A stretch of DNA of 64,000 nt, taken from positions 36,350 to 100,349 of the forward strand of contig JAKSLB010000010.1 of assembly GCA_024401435.1 (NCBI GenBank), read 5' to 3'. The notes beneath the pieces are model-generated. The model saw nothing but the letters and a program-made list of their open reading frames with translations, did no database searches and was not told where the DNA came from. Source of the stretch: Paludibacteraceae bacterium. Lineage in GTDB: Bacteria > Bacteroidota > Bacteroidia > Bacteroidales > Paludibacteraceae. Positions 35,838 through 44,292 of the stretch are shown here, in pieces. Position 1 is the first letter of the stretch. Every line of letters begins with the position of its first letter. The position numbers and the translations under genes were made by a program.

Positions 35838-36929
35838 TCATTTTGTGAAAAGAAATCGACAAGCTCCTACACCTACTAAGTCTCCTTTATTTTTCTGCTC
35901 ACCATTAGAATTATAAATCAATAATAAACTATTGCTTATGAATCCATTGATGTTGGCTGTATAGATATCTCCTGAAGGACTAATTCCAAAGCCATAAAAG
36001 CCATCTCCTTTGACTACGGTAGTGATCTCTTTACTATCTACATGGATCGTTTTAATTTCTGTCCCTTCGTCTGAATTATCGGTTAGATAATATATCTTAT
36101 CTCCTGATGCAGAGGAATAGATGTGTGCTTGATAACATAAACCTGTAAGTGTTACAAATGAATTTATTTCCTTTTGATCCATATCAACCTTTGCAATACC
36201 TACTGATGGAGATGTATAGGAGGCGAGCGAAACCCAAATGGTGCCATTCTTATCTACAGCAATATGTTTTGCTTCTAGTCCAGTCTCTGTACCTTTGTAT
36301 GGGTAGACAGTTTCTTTCATTTCATCGTTTATTGCGTAACTGTGTACGGATGTGGAGGTCACATTATAGTCTGCTCCGTATGTTTCTGAAGCAACCCAAA
36401 GCGTATTGTTGTGAATGATGATTCCTTCTGGTATACCCTCTATCTCAATCGATTGTTCGATTTTGTTGTTGGATAGGTTAATTTGGTAGATATGACCATT
36501 GGATCCATCCCATCCTGTGACGGATGTAACATATAAATATCCGTTGTGACTGACGCCATAACGAGGAGTTGATATGCCTTTGATGACCGCTTTTGATTTA
36601 AAATTTCTTTTATCTATTAGTTCTATTTTATCTTCGTTTGAACATAACAAAGCCCAGGAAGAACCACAATCTACGGCGGATTCTATGATAGAGGCTAATG
36701 GTTCTCCATTTGCTTGCTGGTAGAGTTGATTCTTAACTTGACCATTTGTATATAGGGCTGATATTCCGCCATTTGCGTCACTATAATTCCCCATATTAAT
36801 AATTAAGCAAGAATAGGTTTCGTCATCTGTAATACCCTCATTTTTTTCGTCTTTCTCACATGAGTTGAGTAATAATAAACAAAGTGTAACTACCACACAT
36901 AATAGTTTTGAAGTGATTTTTTGTTTCAT
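35838..36929 (-). CDS. DUF5074 / YncE-like beta-propeller lipoprotein
   Basis: A 363-residue protein with a lipoprotein signal (lipobox LNSC, Cys24). The mature part is beta-propeller-like with repeated blades: SWALLCSNEDKIELIDKRNF, then YGVSHNGYLYVTSVTGWDG, PEGIIIHNNTLWVASETYG and KNGTIWVSLA. This matches DUF5074/YncE-like surface lipoproteins, which probably bind rather than catalyse. It is 95 bases upstream of the GH16 gene and co-oriented, and the two form a cassette lying between copies of the composite repeat. Confidence 0.82.
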   Translation of the reverse strand: MKQKITSKLLCVVVTLCLLLLNSCEKDEKNEGITDDETYSCLIINMGNYSDANGGISALYTNGQVKNQLYQQANGEPLASIIESAVDCGSSWALLCSNEDKIELIDKRNFKSKAVIKGISTPRYGVSHNGYLYVTSVTGWDGSNGHIYQINLSNNKIEQSIEIEGIPEGIIIHNNTLWVASETYGADYNVTSTSVHSYAINDEMKETVYPYKGTETGLEAKHIAVDKNGTIWVSLASYTSPSVGIAKVDMDQKEINSFVTLTGLCYQAHIYSSASGDKIYYLTDNSDEGTEIKTIHVDSKEITTVVKGDGFYGFGISPSGDIYTANINGFISNSLLLIYNSNGEQKNKGDLVGVGACRFLFTK

Positions 36930-37097
36930 CTTGTAAAATAAATTAAATTAAATAGTTTGATTCTAATATTTTTCCTGATTATTAAATACGGGGGAATGAA
37001 TATAAGTTGAATCATTATAAAAACGATCGTTTATCAGACCAATAATCAAGTTACGCCACCTGGGTGTGACTCATCATTGCAAAGATACAAAGATTTA

Positions 37098-37386
37098 ATG
37101 AATTATGTAACGTTAAAACCAAAGCAAGGTTGAAGTGTTGTATTCTAAATAAAATTGTAGGACGTTCCCTTTCCTTGAGACTGTGTCTCAGGTTACACAG
37201 ATGGTGACTTCCAGTCACAAAAATTCTTGGTTGTGAGCCAAAAATTAAGTAACCCTTGACGTAGTCTCGGGAGAAAAGATCTGGATGCATGTCTAACTGG
37301 AAGTCAGTAGATTGAAAACGGCGTGAATCATATTATTATTACTAATTGCTAAGTAATCAGTTGTTTAAATTCATTGAACTTACGTA
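37098..37386 (+). repeat. Composite repeat R2, copy B
   Basis: It matches 34081-34266 but has an insertion of about 75 bases (about 37190-37270) and another of about 30 (about 37331-37360). It lies 3.0 kb from copy A, in the same orientation, on the other side of the GH16/DUF5074 pair. Confidence 0.8.
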
Positions 37387-37728
37387 AAATTAGCAGATAT
37401 GAAAAGAGAACAGAGAAAAAATAAAGACAACAAGCTCTGCGAATTCATAAAGGGACTTGCTCGTTTGCTTCGCGTTGCCCTACGAAATAAGTTCGTCCAT
37501 TCCCATTGTCGGCTTGGCCCCCGAATCCTTCATTGTCCGTCGATTTTTATTTGTAAAACGTTCCGAAGTTTTGTAAATTGCAGCGATGTTTAAAATGTTA
37601 AATAAGACCCATGGGTAACGGGTATGATAAGTGATAGTATTATATTAAATGGTATCTTTTGAGGGAATGGAGCTTTGGGTATTTGAAAAATCGGGAATTT
37701 ATAGAACTCCCCTTAAAATGATGTTTAT
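37387..37728. other. Intergenic stretch between repeat R2 and the TIR element
   Basis: About 340 bases without a supported gene. A 64-codon open frame (37399-37593) shows no protein-like features. One member of the short dispersed repeat, GGGAATTTATAGAACTCCCC, begins at 37693. Confidence 0.5.
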
Positions 37729-38093
37729 TATTGGTGTCCGCTAAACTTTTTATGTGTTTAATTTTTTGCAAAAAAAATGAATTATATAATTAATAATACA
37801 TAATAATCGCATTCTATGTTATGTGCAACCCCTCTGGGGTTGTGTGGACGGGGATACAAATCCATTATTCTACTGATATGGAACCCCTATGGGGTTCTTC
37901 GAGACATAGAGACGCAAAATATTGCGTCTCTACAAGGGGGCGACGGTGTCCCATTTGCAAAAAAATCGCATATTGATTCAACTCTCGTTGTTCGATTAGG
38001 GGCTTGGAGTTCAAAAAAAGAATCTGCAACGCCATATTTACTGGCATTGCAGATTATTTTGGTATGCCTTTTCATGTTTAGCGGACACCAATA
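37729..38093. mobile_element. MITE-like element with 18-base perfect inverted ends, copy 2
   Basis: A 365-base element with perfect 18-base inverted ends TATTGGTGTCCGCTAAAC (37729-37746 and 38076-38093). The left 170 bases match the element at 34329. The interior carries paired CCCCT...GGGG hairpins, and a TAGAGACGCAA palindrome (37907-37917 with 37922-37932). There is no transposase gene. Intact symmetric ends suggest a more recent copy than those at 31.4 and 34.3 kb. Confidence 0.82.
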
Positions 38094-38102
38094 GATGTTT
38101 AT

Positions 38103-38255
38103 ATGAAAGATCAAGACAAAACTCTTATATGGTGTATGTCCATAGCTGCTATTATAATTGGTGTAGGTGTGATATGCATTATGAAATTACCACGTTTTTC
38201 CATTGTTGCTGTTGGTGCATTGTTTTTGTTTCTTAAAGCCGTATCTAAAAGATAA
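38103..38255 (+). CDS. Small two-helix membrane protein (50 residues)
   Basis: An open frame from ATG 38103 to TAA 38255 encodes MKDQDKTLIW followed by two hydrophobic helices: CMSIAAIIIGVGVICIM (11-27) and FSIVAVGALFLFLKAV (32-47). A KLPR turn lies between them and the tail is basic (SKR). The amphipathic layout is more protein-like than chance frames in this AT-rich region. It begins 10 bases after the right end of the MITE-like element, which could provide or have replaced its promoter. Family not recognised. Confidence 0.5.
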   Translation: MKDQDKTLIWCMSIAAIIIGVGVICIMKLPRFSIVAVGALFLFLKAVSKR

Positions 38256-38287
38256 ATTATTGCGAATATTGAAAGAATAAAATAAAG

Positions 38288-38698
38288 TTAGATGAAGGAG
38301 AAAATCTCTCCTTCTAATTCAAATATGGCTGAAATAGGGATGGTTGTACCATCGGACAAAATGATTGTTTGGTTGTAATCGTCTATTTTTTTTAGATTGC
38401 CAGACGCTGTTTGGTAAGCACCTCCTTCTTTATGAGTATCGGGAAGGAAATAGGTTATGGTAATATGCGGTTGTTCAGCAATTTTAGTACGGATAAATGC
38501 CATTTTTCGATTGAGGACATTTGTGCTGCTTTCGTCTAAAATTTGAGAATCTGTTAATCTCGCTGTTTCTTGAATAGCTTCATCATGTCCTGTGAGTGCA
38601 GCAAAAGGAGCAAATTGAGCCGCACGATTCCACATAGACATTTTCGGATGTCTAGTAGAAACATGGTGGGGTAGGTTGATGATATCGTCGTAATTCAT
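38288..38698 (-). CDS. YolD-like protein, partner of Y-family polymerase
   Basis: A 136-residue protein with the YolD-like signature: HPKMSMWNRAAQFAPFAALT (about 18-37), ETARLTD, then YFLPDTHKEGGAY and GTTIPISAIFELEGE. YolD-like genes typically sit beside UvrX/DinB-like translesion polymerases on plasmids, phages and integrated elements. Here the gene starts 4 bases after the polymerase stop, so the two form one transcription unit. It is presumed to modulate the polymerase; direct evidence for the family is limited. Confidence 0.8.
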   Translation of the reverse strand: MNYDDIINLPHHVSTRHPKMSMWNRAAQFAPFAALTGHDEAIQETARLTDSQILDESSTNVLNRKMAFIRTKIAEQPHITITYFLPDTHKEGGAYQTASGNLKKIDDYNQTIILSDGTTIPISAIFELEGEIFSFI

Positions 38699-38702
38699 AC
38701 TA

Positions 38703-40208
38703 TTATGCTTTATGTCCTCCGATTTGCTGGTTTCTTTCTTTGGCTGTTGCTCCTTCTTTGAAGTTTAACCCTTTAAGAATAGCGTTTTTACCAAATTTTC
38801 GTTTGATATCTAAAACACTTTCTTGAATTTGTCTCTCTTTCTTCAAAATGTCTTTCTCTTTTTGTCGTTTTTTCTCTTCTGTTTCGTAATCTGTGAAAAG
38901 ATCGAGTTGGATAGCTTTGTAATCACTTGAAACCATTTTCTCGTTCACTACATGATTGGCTGTTAGGTTAAGTTTACGAATGAGTAAATCTGGGTTGACA
39001 ATCTGCTTGAATAGTTGAATGGTTGCTTCTGTGATAAGACGAGAAGAGGAGGTTATCTGAGTGAGATTGATGGATCCGTGAGCTTGTTTGGGGACTTTTC
39101 TACCATAGAAATCGGTTGTGATTTCACCATCATAATGGTTGGAAATGGATGGATTGGACAAACATTCAGTGTCATATTGGACCGTGATGACAAGTTGGTC
39201 GGTTACTAAATGTTTCTCTATCAAGTCTAATGATAGATTATCGGCCATTTCTTGGATGACGACCAATGCTTTGGAGAAGTTGTATGCACAAGAAAGCACT
39301 TGACCACTGCTTAGCGAGTTCGTTTTGGGTTTATAAGCTTTAATCATATCGATGGTACAAGGTTCCCATCCCCATGCATGATCGATAAGAAGTTCTGCAT
39401 TGACGCCGAAAAGTTGATAAAGCATCTCTTCGTTTTCTTCTGAGCATTTAGCAAGCTTCCCCATGGTATCAATCCCATACATTTCTAACTTTTGAGCAAT
39501 TCCTTTCCCAACGCGCCAGAAACTAGTGAGGGGTTTATGATCCCATAATTGTTGTCGGTATGACATCTCATCTAATTCGGCAATACGAACGCCATCTTTG
39601 TCTGCTGGAATATGTTTGGCAACAATGTCCATCGCTATTTTACAAAGATATAGATTGGTGCCAATACCTGCCGTCGCTGTAATACCAGTCTGTTGCAATA
39701 CATCATGAATCATCTTGATGGTCAGTTCTTTGGCTGTCATTTTATAACTTTGAAGATAATTGGTGACATCCATAAACACTTCGTCAATGGAATAGACGTG
39801 AATATCTTCGGGAGCGATGTATTTTAAATAGATATCATATATGCGGGTACTATATTCAATATAGAGTGACATTTGGGGCGGTGCTATGATAAAGTCGATC
39901 TCCCAATCAGGGTGATTTTTTAGTTCGATATCCGATGAGGATTTCCCTGTAAATCGATGATAGGGAGTTTCCCATCTTCGTTCGTTGTTCACTTCTTTTA
40001 ATCGTTGATTTGCTTCGAAAAGACGTGCACGACCGGGTAGTCCGTAAGCTTTTAAAGAGGGTGAAACGGCGAGACAGATAGTTTTTTCCGTTCTACTTGC
40101 ATCAGCCACAACCAAATTAGTGGTGAGAGGATCTAGTCCGCGTTCCACACATTCAACGGATGCGTAAAAGGATTTTAGGTCGATGGCTATGTAAGTTCGA
40201 TTTTGCAT
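38703..40208 (-). CDS. Y-family DNA polymerase (UmuC/DinB/UvrX type)
   Basis: A 501-residue protein. The first metal-binding motif is AIDLKSFYASVEC (about 8-20) and the second is YSIDEVFMDVT near residue 140, with both catalytic acidic residues present. The helix-hairpin-helix region TSFWRVGKGIAQKLEMYGID (about 225-244) and a C-terminal little-finger domain follow, ending in a Lys/Glu-rich tail. DLKSFYAS rather than DMDAFFAS places it with the UvrX-like group that travels with YolD on mobile DNA. It performs error-prone translesion synthesis. No LexA-type operator was recognised. Confidence 0.93.
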   Translation of the reverse strand: MQNRTYIAIDLKSFYASVECVERGLDPLTTNLVVADASRTEKTICLAVSPSLKAYGLPGRARLFEANQRLKEVNNERRWETPYHRFTGKSSSDIELKNHPDWEIDFIIAPPQMSLYIEYSTRIYDIYLKYIAPEDIHVYSIDEVFMDVTNYLQSYKMTAKELTIKMIHDVLQQTGITATAGIGTNLYLCKIAMDIVAKHIPADKDGVRIAELDEMSYRQQLWDHKPLTSFWRVGKGIAQKLEMYGIDTMGKLAKCSEENEEMLYQLFGVNAELLIDHAWGWEPCTIDMIKAYKPKTNSLSSGQVLSCAYNFSKALVVIQEMADNLSLDLIEKHLVTDQLVITVQYDTECLSNPSISNHYDGEITTDFYGRKVPKQAHGSINLTQITSSSRLITEATIQLFKQIVNPDLLIRKLNLTANHVVNEKMVSSDYKAIQLDLFTDYETEEKKRQKEKDILKKERQIQESVLDIKRKFGKNAILKGLNFKEGATAKERNQQIGGHKA

Positions 40209-40241
40209 GAAATTACTAATTGGAGAGTTTTTGGGAGTCCC

Positions 40242-41666
40242 TTATAGAGATGGTCCCCAATATGGAGCGCCATGACCATAGCAAACGACATTTTCATCTG
40301 TTAGCTTTTTTTGTACGAGTTCGCGTTCATACTTTGCTAATTTAGAATCCATATTGACACTAGACATCAGGTAAGGAGCTAATTGATTGAATTCCTTTTG
40401 TTCTGTGGTATAGCCCGTTGGATTTACAATGATATCACCAGGAAATACGATGTTGTCTAATGTGATGATCATTTCCCCTTTGCTATGGCCTCCGTTCCCA
40501 TTGTAAAATTGAAAATGAAGACCATTGATGATGGTTTCTCCAATCATAGTATTATCTCTTTGTTGAAGGTCATCAACGACGATGAGTTGTTGCATAAGTG
40601 GGGGAGTGTATTTAGACAAAATCTTACTGATTTTGACGTATGGCTCATGATTTCGGTATTGTTCTCTGAAGTTTGGACGTTGTTCATTTTCTAATTTGAA
40701 ATTTTCATACATGATTTGGTTCACGTATATTTTATCAAATAGAGATACAAGTCCCAGATGATCTATATCAGGATGAGTGATAATGAGTGTTTTCTTTCTG
40801 TTTGTGAAATCATCGAACATGACAGATAATAGTTTGACCATTTCATCTTTATAAATGGCGAAGCCGCTATCCACGAAAATTAAACCCTCTTTGTTTTCAA
40901 TGATGTATGTGTTAGACCCGCATTCAGGTTCGATGGCATGAATAGTATAATCTTTGAAGCATCGTGTTGAGATGCGGGGTGCAAAGTTTAACCCGCGGTA
41001 TTTACTGAGTAAATCCGCAAATTTTGCAATGTATTCAAATGTTTTATAGGGACTTAGGTTTTTCTCATCCAGTATTTGCATAATAAGGTTGGAATTAGAA
41101 ATCAAATCATTGATTTTGTCTTTATTAAGATCTAATTTCTTGGCAGCGCCATTAGCGAACGAGATGTAAAAGACCGTATTATCAAGGTTTTTTTCTGTTT
41201 TGTCGTAAGTGATGATTCTTACTTCACAAAGGTTGGTGACGTTTTTTAGGAAATCATCCACTTTGTATGGATTATCAATATAAAGTGCCATTCTAAAGTA
41301 CTGATAATCTGTACTATTCTCTTGCGAACTGATGTATGAGATATTAAAGTTATATTGATGGATAAGTTCGAGAATAGGAAGAAGAATGCCTGGTTTATCC
41401 ATCATTTTAAACTCCATTAAAATGACATTGGCATTGTCTTCCTTAAAAAGGAATCCATCATTTTTAAGGATAGAATAAGCTTTTTTGATATCATCGCTTT
41501 CACCAGCTACTTCAACAAACAAGGTATTTGTATCAATGGAATTGTTGTAGCTGACTCGAGTGATGTTCAAGCCAAGTTCGGATATGATTTTAACCGTCTT
41601 TAAAAAAGAACCTGGTTTATCTGGAATTTTTGTTATGAAAGTTTTTTTCATTTTTTTATAACACAT
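40242..41666 (-). CDS. ACT-ACT-metallo-beta-lactamase fusion protein
   Basis: A 474-residue protein. Two ACT domains lie at about 8-75 (IPDKPGSFLKTVKIISELGL) and 80-155 (MMDKPGILLPILELI). A helical linker follows, then a metallo-beta-lactamase domain from about 240. Its metal motif reads THPDIDHLG (297-305), so the usual HxHxDH is HxDxDH. NGGHSKGEM, FPGDIIV and YGHGAP supply the later metal ligands. ACT domains usually sense amino acids, so a ligand-controlled hydrolase is plausible. The alternative ATG at 41651 (MKKTFITKIPDKPG) is equally likely and starts directly before ACT1. It is a single gene. Confidence 0.85.
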   Translation of the reverse strand: MCYKKMKKTFITKIPDKPGSFLKTVKIISELGLNITRVSYNNSIDTNTLFVEVAGESDDIKKAYSILKNDGFLFKEDNANVILMEFKMMDKPGILLPILELIHQYNFNISYISSQENSTDYQYFRMALYIDNPYKVDDFLKNVTNLCEVRIITYDKTEKNLDNTVFYISFANGAAKKLDLNKDKINDLISNSNLIMQILDEKNLSPYKTFEYIAKFADLLSKYRGLNFAPRISTRCFKDYTIHAIEPECGSNTYIIENKEGLIFVDSGFAIYKDEMVKLLSVMFDDFTNRKKTLIITHPDIDHLGLVSLFDKIYVNQIMYENFKLENEQRPNFREQYRNHEPYVKISKILSKYTPPLMQQLIVVDDLQQRDNTMIGETIINGLHFQFYNGNGGHSKGEMIITLDNIVFPGDIIVNPTGYTTEQKEFNQLAPYLMSSVNMDSKLAKYERELVQKKLTDENVVCYGHGAPYWGPSL

Positions 41667-41984
41667 TTCCTTGTGATTTAATTATTTGGACCTTTTGCCA
41701 AATTCAAGAAAACGGATATACAATATTCGTAAATTTTATTGAAGATAACAAGCATTTTTGAAGTCAATTTATTCGATTAATCCTATTAATGAATCCACAT
41801 TTTGGTTTGTTTTTTCAGGTTGAAAATGGTAAAATTTTGAATTTCATAGAAAAAAAACAAACGTTTGTTGAAAATGTTTGTTTAATTTTTGTCGGATGAG
41901 TTCTTTTGTAACGAAATTTCATATAGTTCAAATTAAGTATGAACCCTAAATAATACAAATTATAAATAGTGTTTGTTTATCTGG

Positions 41985-42022
41985 AAACCAATTGACTGTG
42001 AAGTCAATTGGTTTTATTTTTT
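41985..42022 (+). terminator. Strong plus-strand terminator-like hairpin with no upstream gene
   Basis: A perfect 12-base-pair stem (41985-41996 with 42003-42014) and 6-base loop, then TATTTTTT. No plus-strand gene precedes it within 1.7 kb, so it may end a small RNA. Confidence 0.7.
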
Positions 42023-42039
42023 CCTATCACATAAAGTAT

Positions 42040-42075
42040 AAAAAAAGCCAGCTTGTTTCACAACAAACTGACTCC
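42040..42075 (-). terminator. Minus-strand terminator downstream of the lysozyme gene
   Basis: On the minus strand AGTCAGTTTGTT pairs with AACAAGCTGGCT through ten canonical and two G-U pairs and is followed by T7. The wobble pairs exist only in the minus-strand transcript, which fixes its direction. It lies about 260 bases past the GH25 stop. Confidence 0.65.
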
Positions 42076-42332
42076 GAAATATATAGAACAACACAATTTA
42101 GGGTCTAAACTAATTTAAAGATATTTTTTATCTATTGAAATAGATTTTTATATCTCTTTTCGGTTACAAAAATAAGTAACATATTTATAAAAACCAAATA
42201 AAACGTAAAAAAATATATCGTTGATTATCAGAATCTTTCAATGTTTAATTATGACAAATGTCATAAATGTAGAAAATAATATCAATTCGTAATGTTGTAA
42301 TTTTCTATAAAAAAGGATTTTGTTGGTTCTAT

Positions 42333-43178
42333 TTATTTTAATTTTAAATTATTGAATTCCTTTTTATTTCCTAAAAAGATATCGATGTCGACATAACCTG
42401 TGATACCATAGACAACACCTTCTTCTGTAAATTGCCAGAATTTACAATCGTGGCGAGGTTGTGAGACACCATAATGGGCCATCCAGAAGTAATAGTCAGA
42501 AAATTCTTTTGTATCGAATATTTCGTCATGAAAATTGGCGTAAGTGTAGATGATGGGTTTCCTTCCATAGTGTTTCTCAACTGCTTTTAGCCAGATGAGT
42601 ACTCTTCTGCGAAGTTCTTTTTTGGAAAGTCTTCCTTGATATTCTACATCAAGAACAGGAAGAAAATTGCCAGCTTTTAAATTGGCTGTTTTGATAAAAT
42701 GAGTAGCTTGTTGTGCAGGATCGGAGGTGACAGAGAAAAAGTGGTATGCACCAAATGGAATATTTCGAGATTCTGCACCCTTTTTATTTTTTTGATATTT
42801 TGAATCTGTTATTGTGATACCTTCAGTCGCTTTTGCAAAGACGAAGTTGATAGCATGTGAATCTGCGCAAGAATCTTTTGTAAGTGTTTTGGTAAAACTA
42901 TTTACTTTAAAAACCGCTTTTGACCAATCGATATCTTCTTGGTAGAGGGAGACATCAATACCGATAATTTCATTTTCAGGGAAAATGACATCACTATTTT
43001 GAGGATTTTTGTTGATGACACGTTCTATGCGTCTGGAGATGGAGCGAAAGAATTGTGGCTTGAACATATAGGTAACTAATATGCCCAAGAATAATACTAC
43101 CAAAAGAGAAATGATAATAGAAGTCTTTTTCTTAATAGTAGTAGATTTTTCTTTCTTTTGAGATCTCCTTTTTGTCAT
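42333..43178 (-). CDS. Glycoside hydrolase family 25 lysozyme, membrane-anchored
   Basis: A 281-residue protein with a very basic N terminus, a single transmembrane anchor (about 20-38) and a GH25 catalytic domain from residue 72. IIGIDVSLYQEDIDW carries the first active-site Asp (residue 75). FVFAKATEG, GAYHFFSVTSDPAQQATHFI and the catalytic PVLDVEYQG follow, then FWQFTEEGVVYGITGYVDIDIF. It cleaves the MurNAc-GlcNAc bond of peptidoglycan and would face the periplasm. It starts one base after the ybeY stop and is presumably co-transcribed with it. Confidence 0.93.
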   Translation of the reverse strand: MTKRRSQKKEKSTTIKKKTSIIISLLVVLFLGILVTYMFKPQFFRSISRRIERVINKNPQNSDVIFPENEIIGIDVSLYQEDIDWSKAVFKVNSFTKTLTKDSCADSHAINFVFAKATEGITITDSKYQKNKKGAESRNIPFGAYHFFSVTSDPAQQATHFIKTANLKAGNFLPVLDVEYQGRLSKKELRRRVLIWLKAVEKHYGRKPIIYTYANFHDEIFDTKEFSDYYFWMAHYGVSQPRHDCKFWQFTEEGVVYGITGYVDIDIFLGNKKEFNNLKLK

Positions 43179-43179
43179 A

Positions 43180-43602
43180 CTACATAAATAGCGAACGAAT
43201 TGCTAGTGCTTCATTTTCATGTTTTTCCATGATTTCTCGTTCTCCAACGCCTTTGTCATTAATGCCACATAGATGTAATATGCCATGAATGACAACGCGA
43301 TAAAACTCTTCTTCATAAGAGGAAGCAAATTGTTCGGAGTTACTTTTAACAGTGTCTAGACTGATAAAAAGATCACCACTGATTGTTTTTCCTTCTGTAT
43401 AATCAAATGTGATAATGTCAGTGTAGTAGTCGTGTTGTAAGTACTCCTTATTTACTTCTAAGATTTTTTTATCATCACAGAAGATGTAAGAGATTTCGCC
43501 TACTTTGTAGCCATGTCGTTTAGCGACTTCCTTAATCCATTCATTCACCTTACGTTTGGCGATTTTAGGCATTGTAATATTTTCTGATTGATAATAAATC
43601 AT
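43180..43602 (-). CDS. ybeY: Endoribonuclease YbeY
   Basis: A 140-residue protein with the YbeY zinc motif RVVIHGILHLCGINDKGVGE (about 106-125). It carries the two His of HGILHL, but GINDKGVGE replaces the common GYDH form, as is usual in Bacteroidetes. The DYYTDIITFDYTEGKTISGD segment (about 58-77) is also conserved. It acts in rRNA maturation and ribosome quality control. It is the first gene of a ybeY-lysozyme pair with a -7 box upstream. Confidence 0.93.
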   Translation of the reverse strand: MIYYQSENITMPKIAKRKVNEWIKEVAKRHGYKVGEISYIFCDDKKILEVNKEYLQHDYYTDIITFDYTEGKTISGDLFISLDTVKSNSEQFASSYEEEFYRVVIHGILHLCGINDKGVGEREIMEKHENEALAIRSLFM

Positions 43603-43621
43603 AATGCTATTTTTAGACGGG

Positions 43622-43629
43622 CAAAGTTA
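43622..43629 (-). promoter_or_regulatory. -7 box (TAACTTTG) for ybeY
   Basis: The minus-strand TAACTTTG matches TAnnTTTG closely, 19 bases before the ybeY ATG. Confidence 0.6.
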
Positions 43630-43735
43630 GTTTTATTTTTTCTAATCTATATTGATTTTTTTAGTAAAGTTTAACAATAGAGTATGATTTTTCATTTTGC
43701 TAGATGGAAAAGAATAGCAGTTTTTGTTCGTTTTG

Positions 43736-43767
43736 TTTAAAGGGAACTTTTATATATTCCCCTAAAG
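43736..43767. repeat. Dispersed short repeat, copy overlapping the folK end
   Basis: GGGAACTTTTATATATTCCCC (43743-43763, complementary ends) is a member of the TTAAGGGGAnTTcTATAAATTCCCC family and overlaps the 3' end of folK (stop at 43762-43764). Confidence 0.5.
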
Positions 43768-44235
43768 ATTGTTTTCTAACTCTTGAAGTAATTTTTTCAT
43801 TGTTTTTTGAAAGATGGGATGAATCATATCCGGAGCAATTTCAGTTAAAGGTTCTAACACAAATTTTCTTTTATGAAGAAGAGGGTGGGGAATTGTGAGT
43901 GAGTCGGTTTGAAGTGTGATATTATCATACATTAGGATGTCGATATCGATAATTCGGTCTTCATACCCTTCTCCTGGATGCTCATAGGTTCTTCCCATCT
44001 CTTTTTCAATCGATTTTGCCATTTCTAAACAGGTCTCGGGTGTACAATTAGTTTCTATGAGAATAACTGCATTGACAAAATAGTTGTCTGACTCGAATCC
44101 CCAAGGTTGGGTTTCATAAAGAGAAGATAATATTTTAATATCTCCCATAATGGAACCTAAGATAATGGTGGCATTCAAGATGTTTTTTTTCTTGTCCCCA
44201 AGATTGGATCCGAGTCCGATATAAACATTAGACAT
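43762..44235 (-). CDS. folK: 2-amino-4-hydroxy-6-hydroxymethyldihydropteridine pyrophosphokinase
   Basis: A 157-residue HPPK of normal length. It has VYIGLGSNLGDKKKNI (4-19), TQPWGFESDNYFVNAVI (about 43-59) and the signature YEDRIIDIDILMYDN (about 92-106) with the two Asp metal ligands. IPHPLLHKRKFVLEPL follows. It transfers pyrophosphate from ATP to the pterin in folate synthesis. It is downstream of purE on the same strand; a hairpin lies in the 57-base gap. Confidence 0.96.
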   Translation of the reverse strand: MSNVYIGLGSNLGDKKKNILNATIILGSIMGDIKILSSLYETQPWGFESDNYFVNAVILIETNCTPETCLEMAKSIEKEMGRTYEHPGEGYEDRIIDIDILMYDNITLQTDSLTIPHPLLHKRKFVLEPLTEIAPDMIHPIFQKTMKKLLQELENNL

Positions 44236-44255
44236 AGAAATGGATTTTTGATAAA

Positions 44256-44284
44256 AGAAGGCGCATACTAATATGCGTCTTCTT
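44256..44284 (-). terminator. Hairpin between purE and folK
   Basis: A 12-13 base-pair stem with one imperfect pair (AAGAAGGCGCATA with TATGCGTCTTCTT) around a TTA-type loop, eight bases past the purE stop. It is a candidate terminator or attenuator for purE. Confidence 0.6.
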
Positions 44285-44292
44285 TATTTGTA

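Larger units (their letters stand above)
41667..42332. other. Long intergenic region with two hairpins
   Basis: 666 AT-rich bases without a supported gene. The plus-strand hairpin at 41985-42014 and the minus-strand hairpin at about 42046-42074 are the only structure seen. A small RNA on the plus strand ending at the first hairpin is conceivable, but no -7 box of the TAnnTTTG type is convincingly placed upstream. Confidence 0.5.

Noticed and set aside
37399-37593. A 64-codon ORF between repeat R2 and the second element
   Set aside because: No protein-like hydrophobic pattern, no promoter box and no counterpart in copy A; probably chance.
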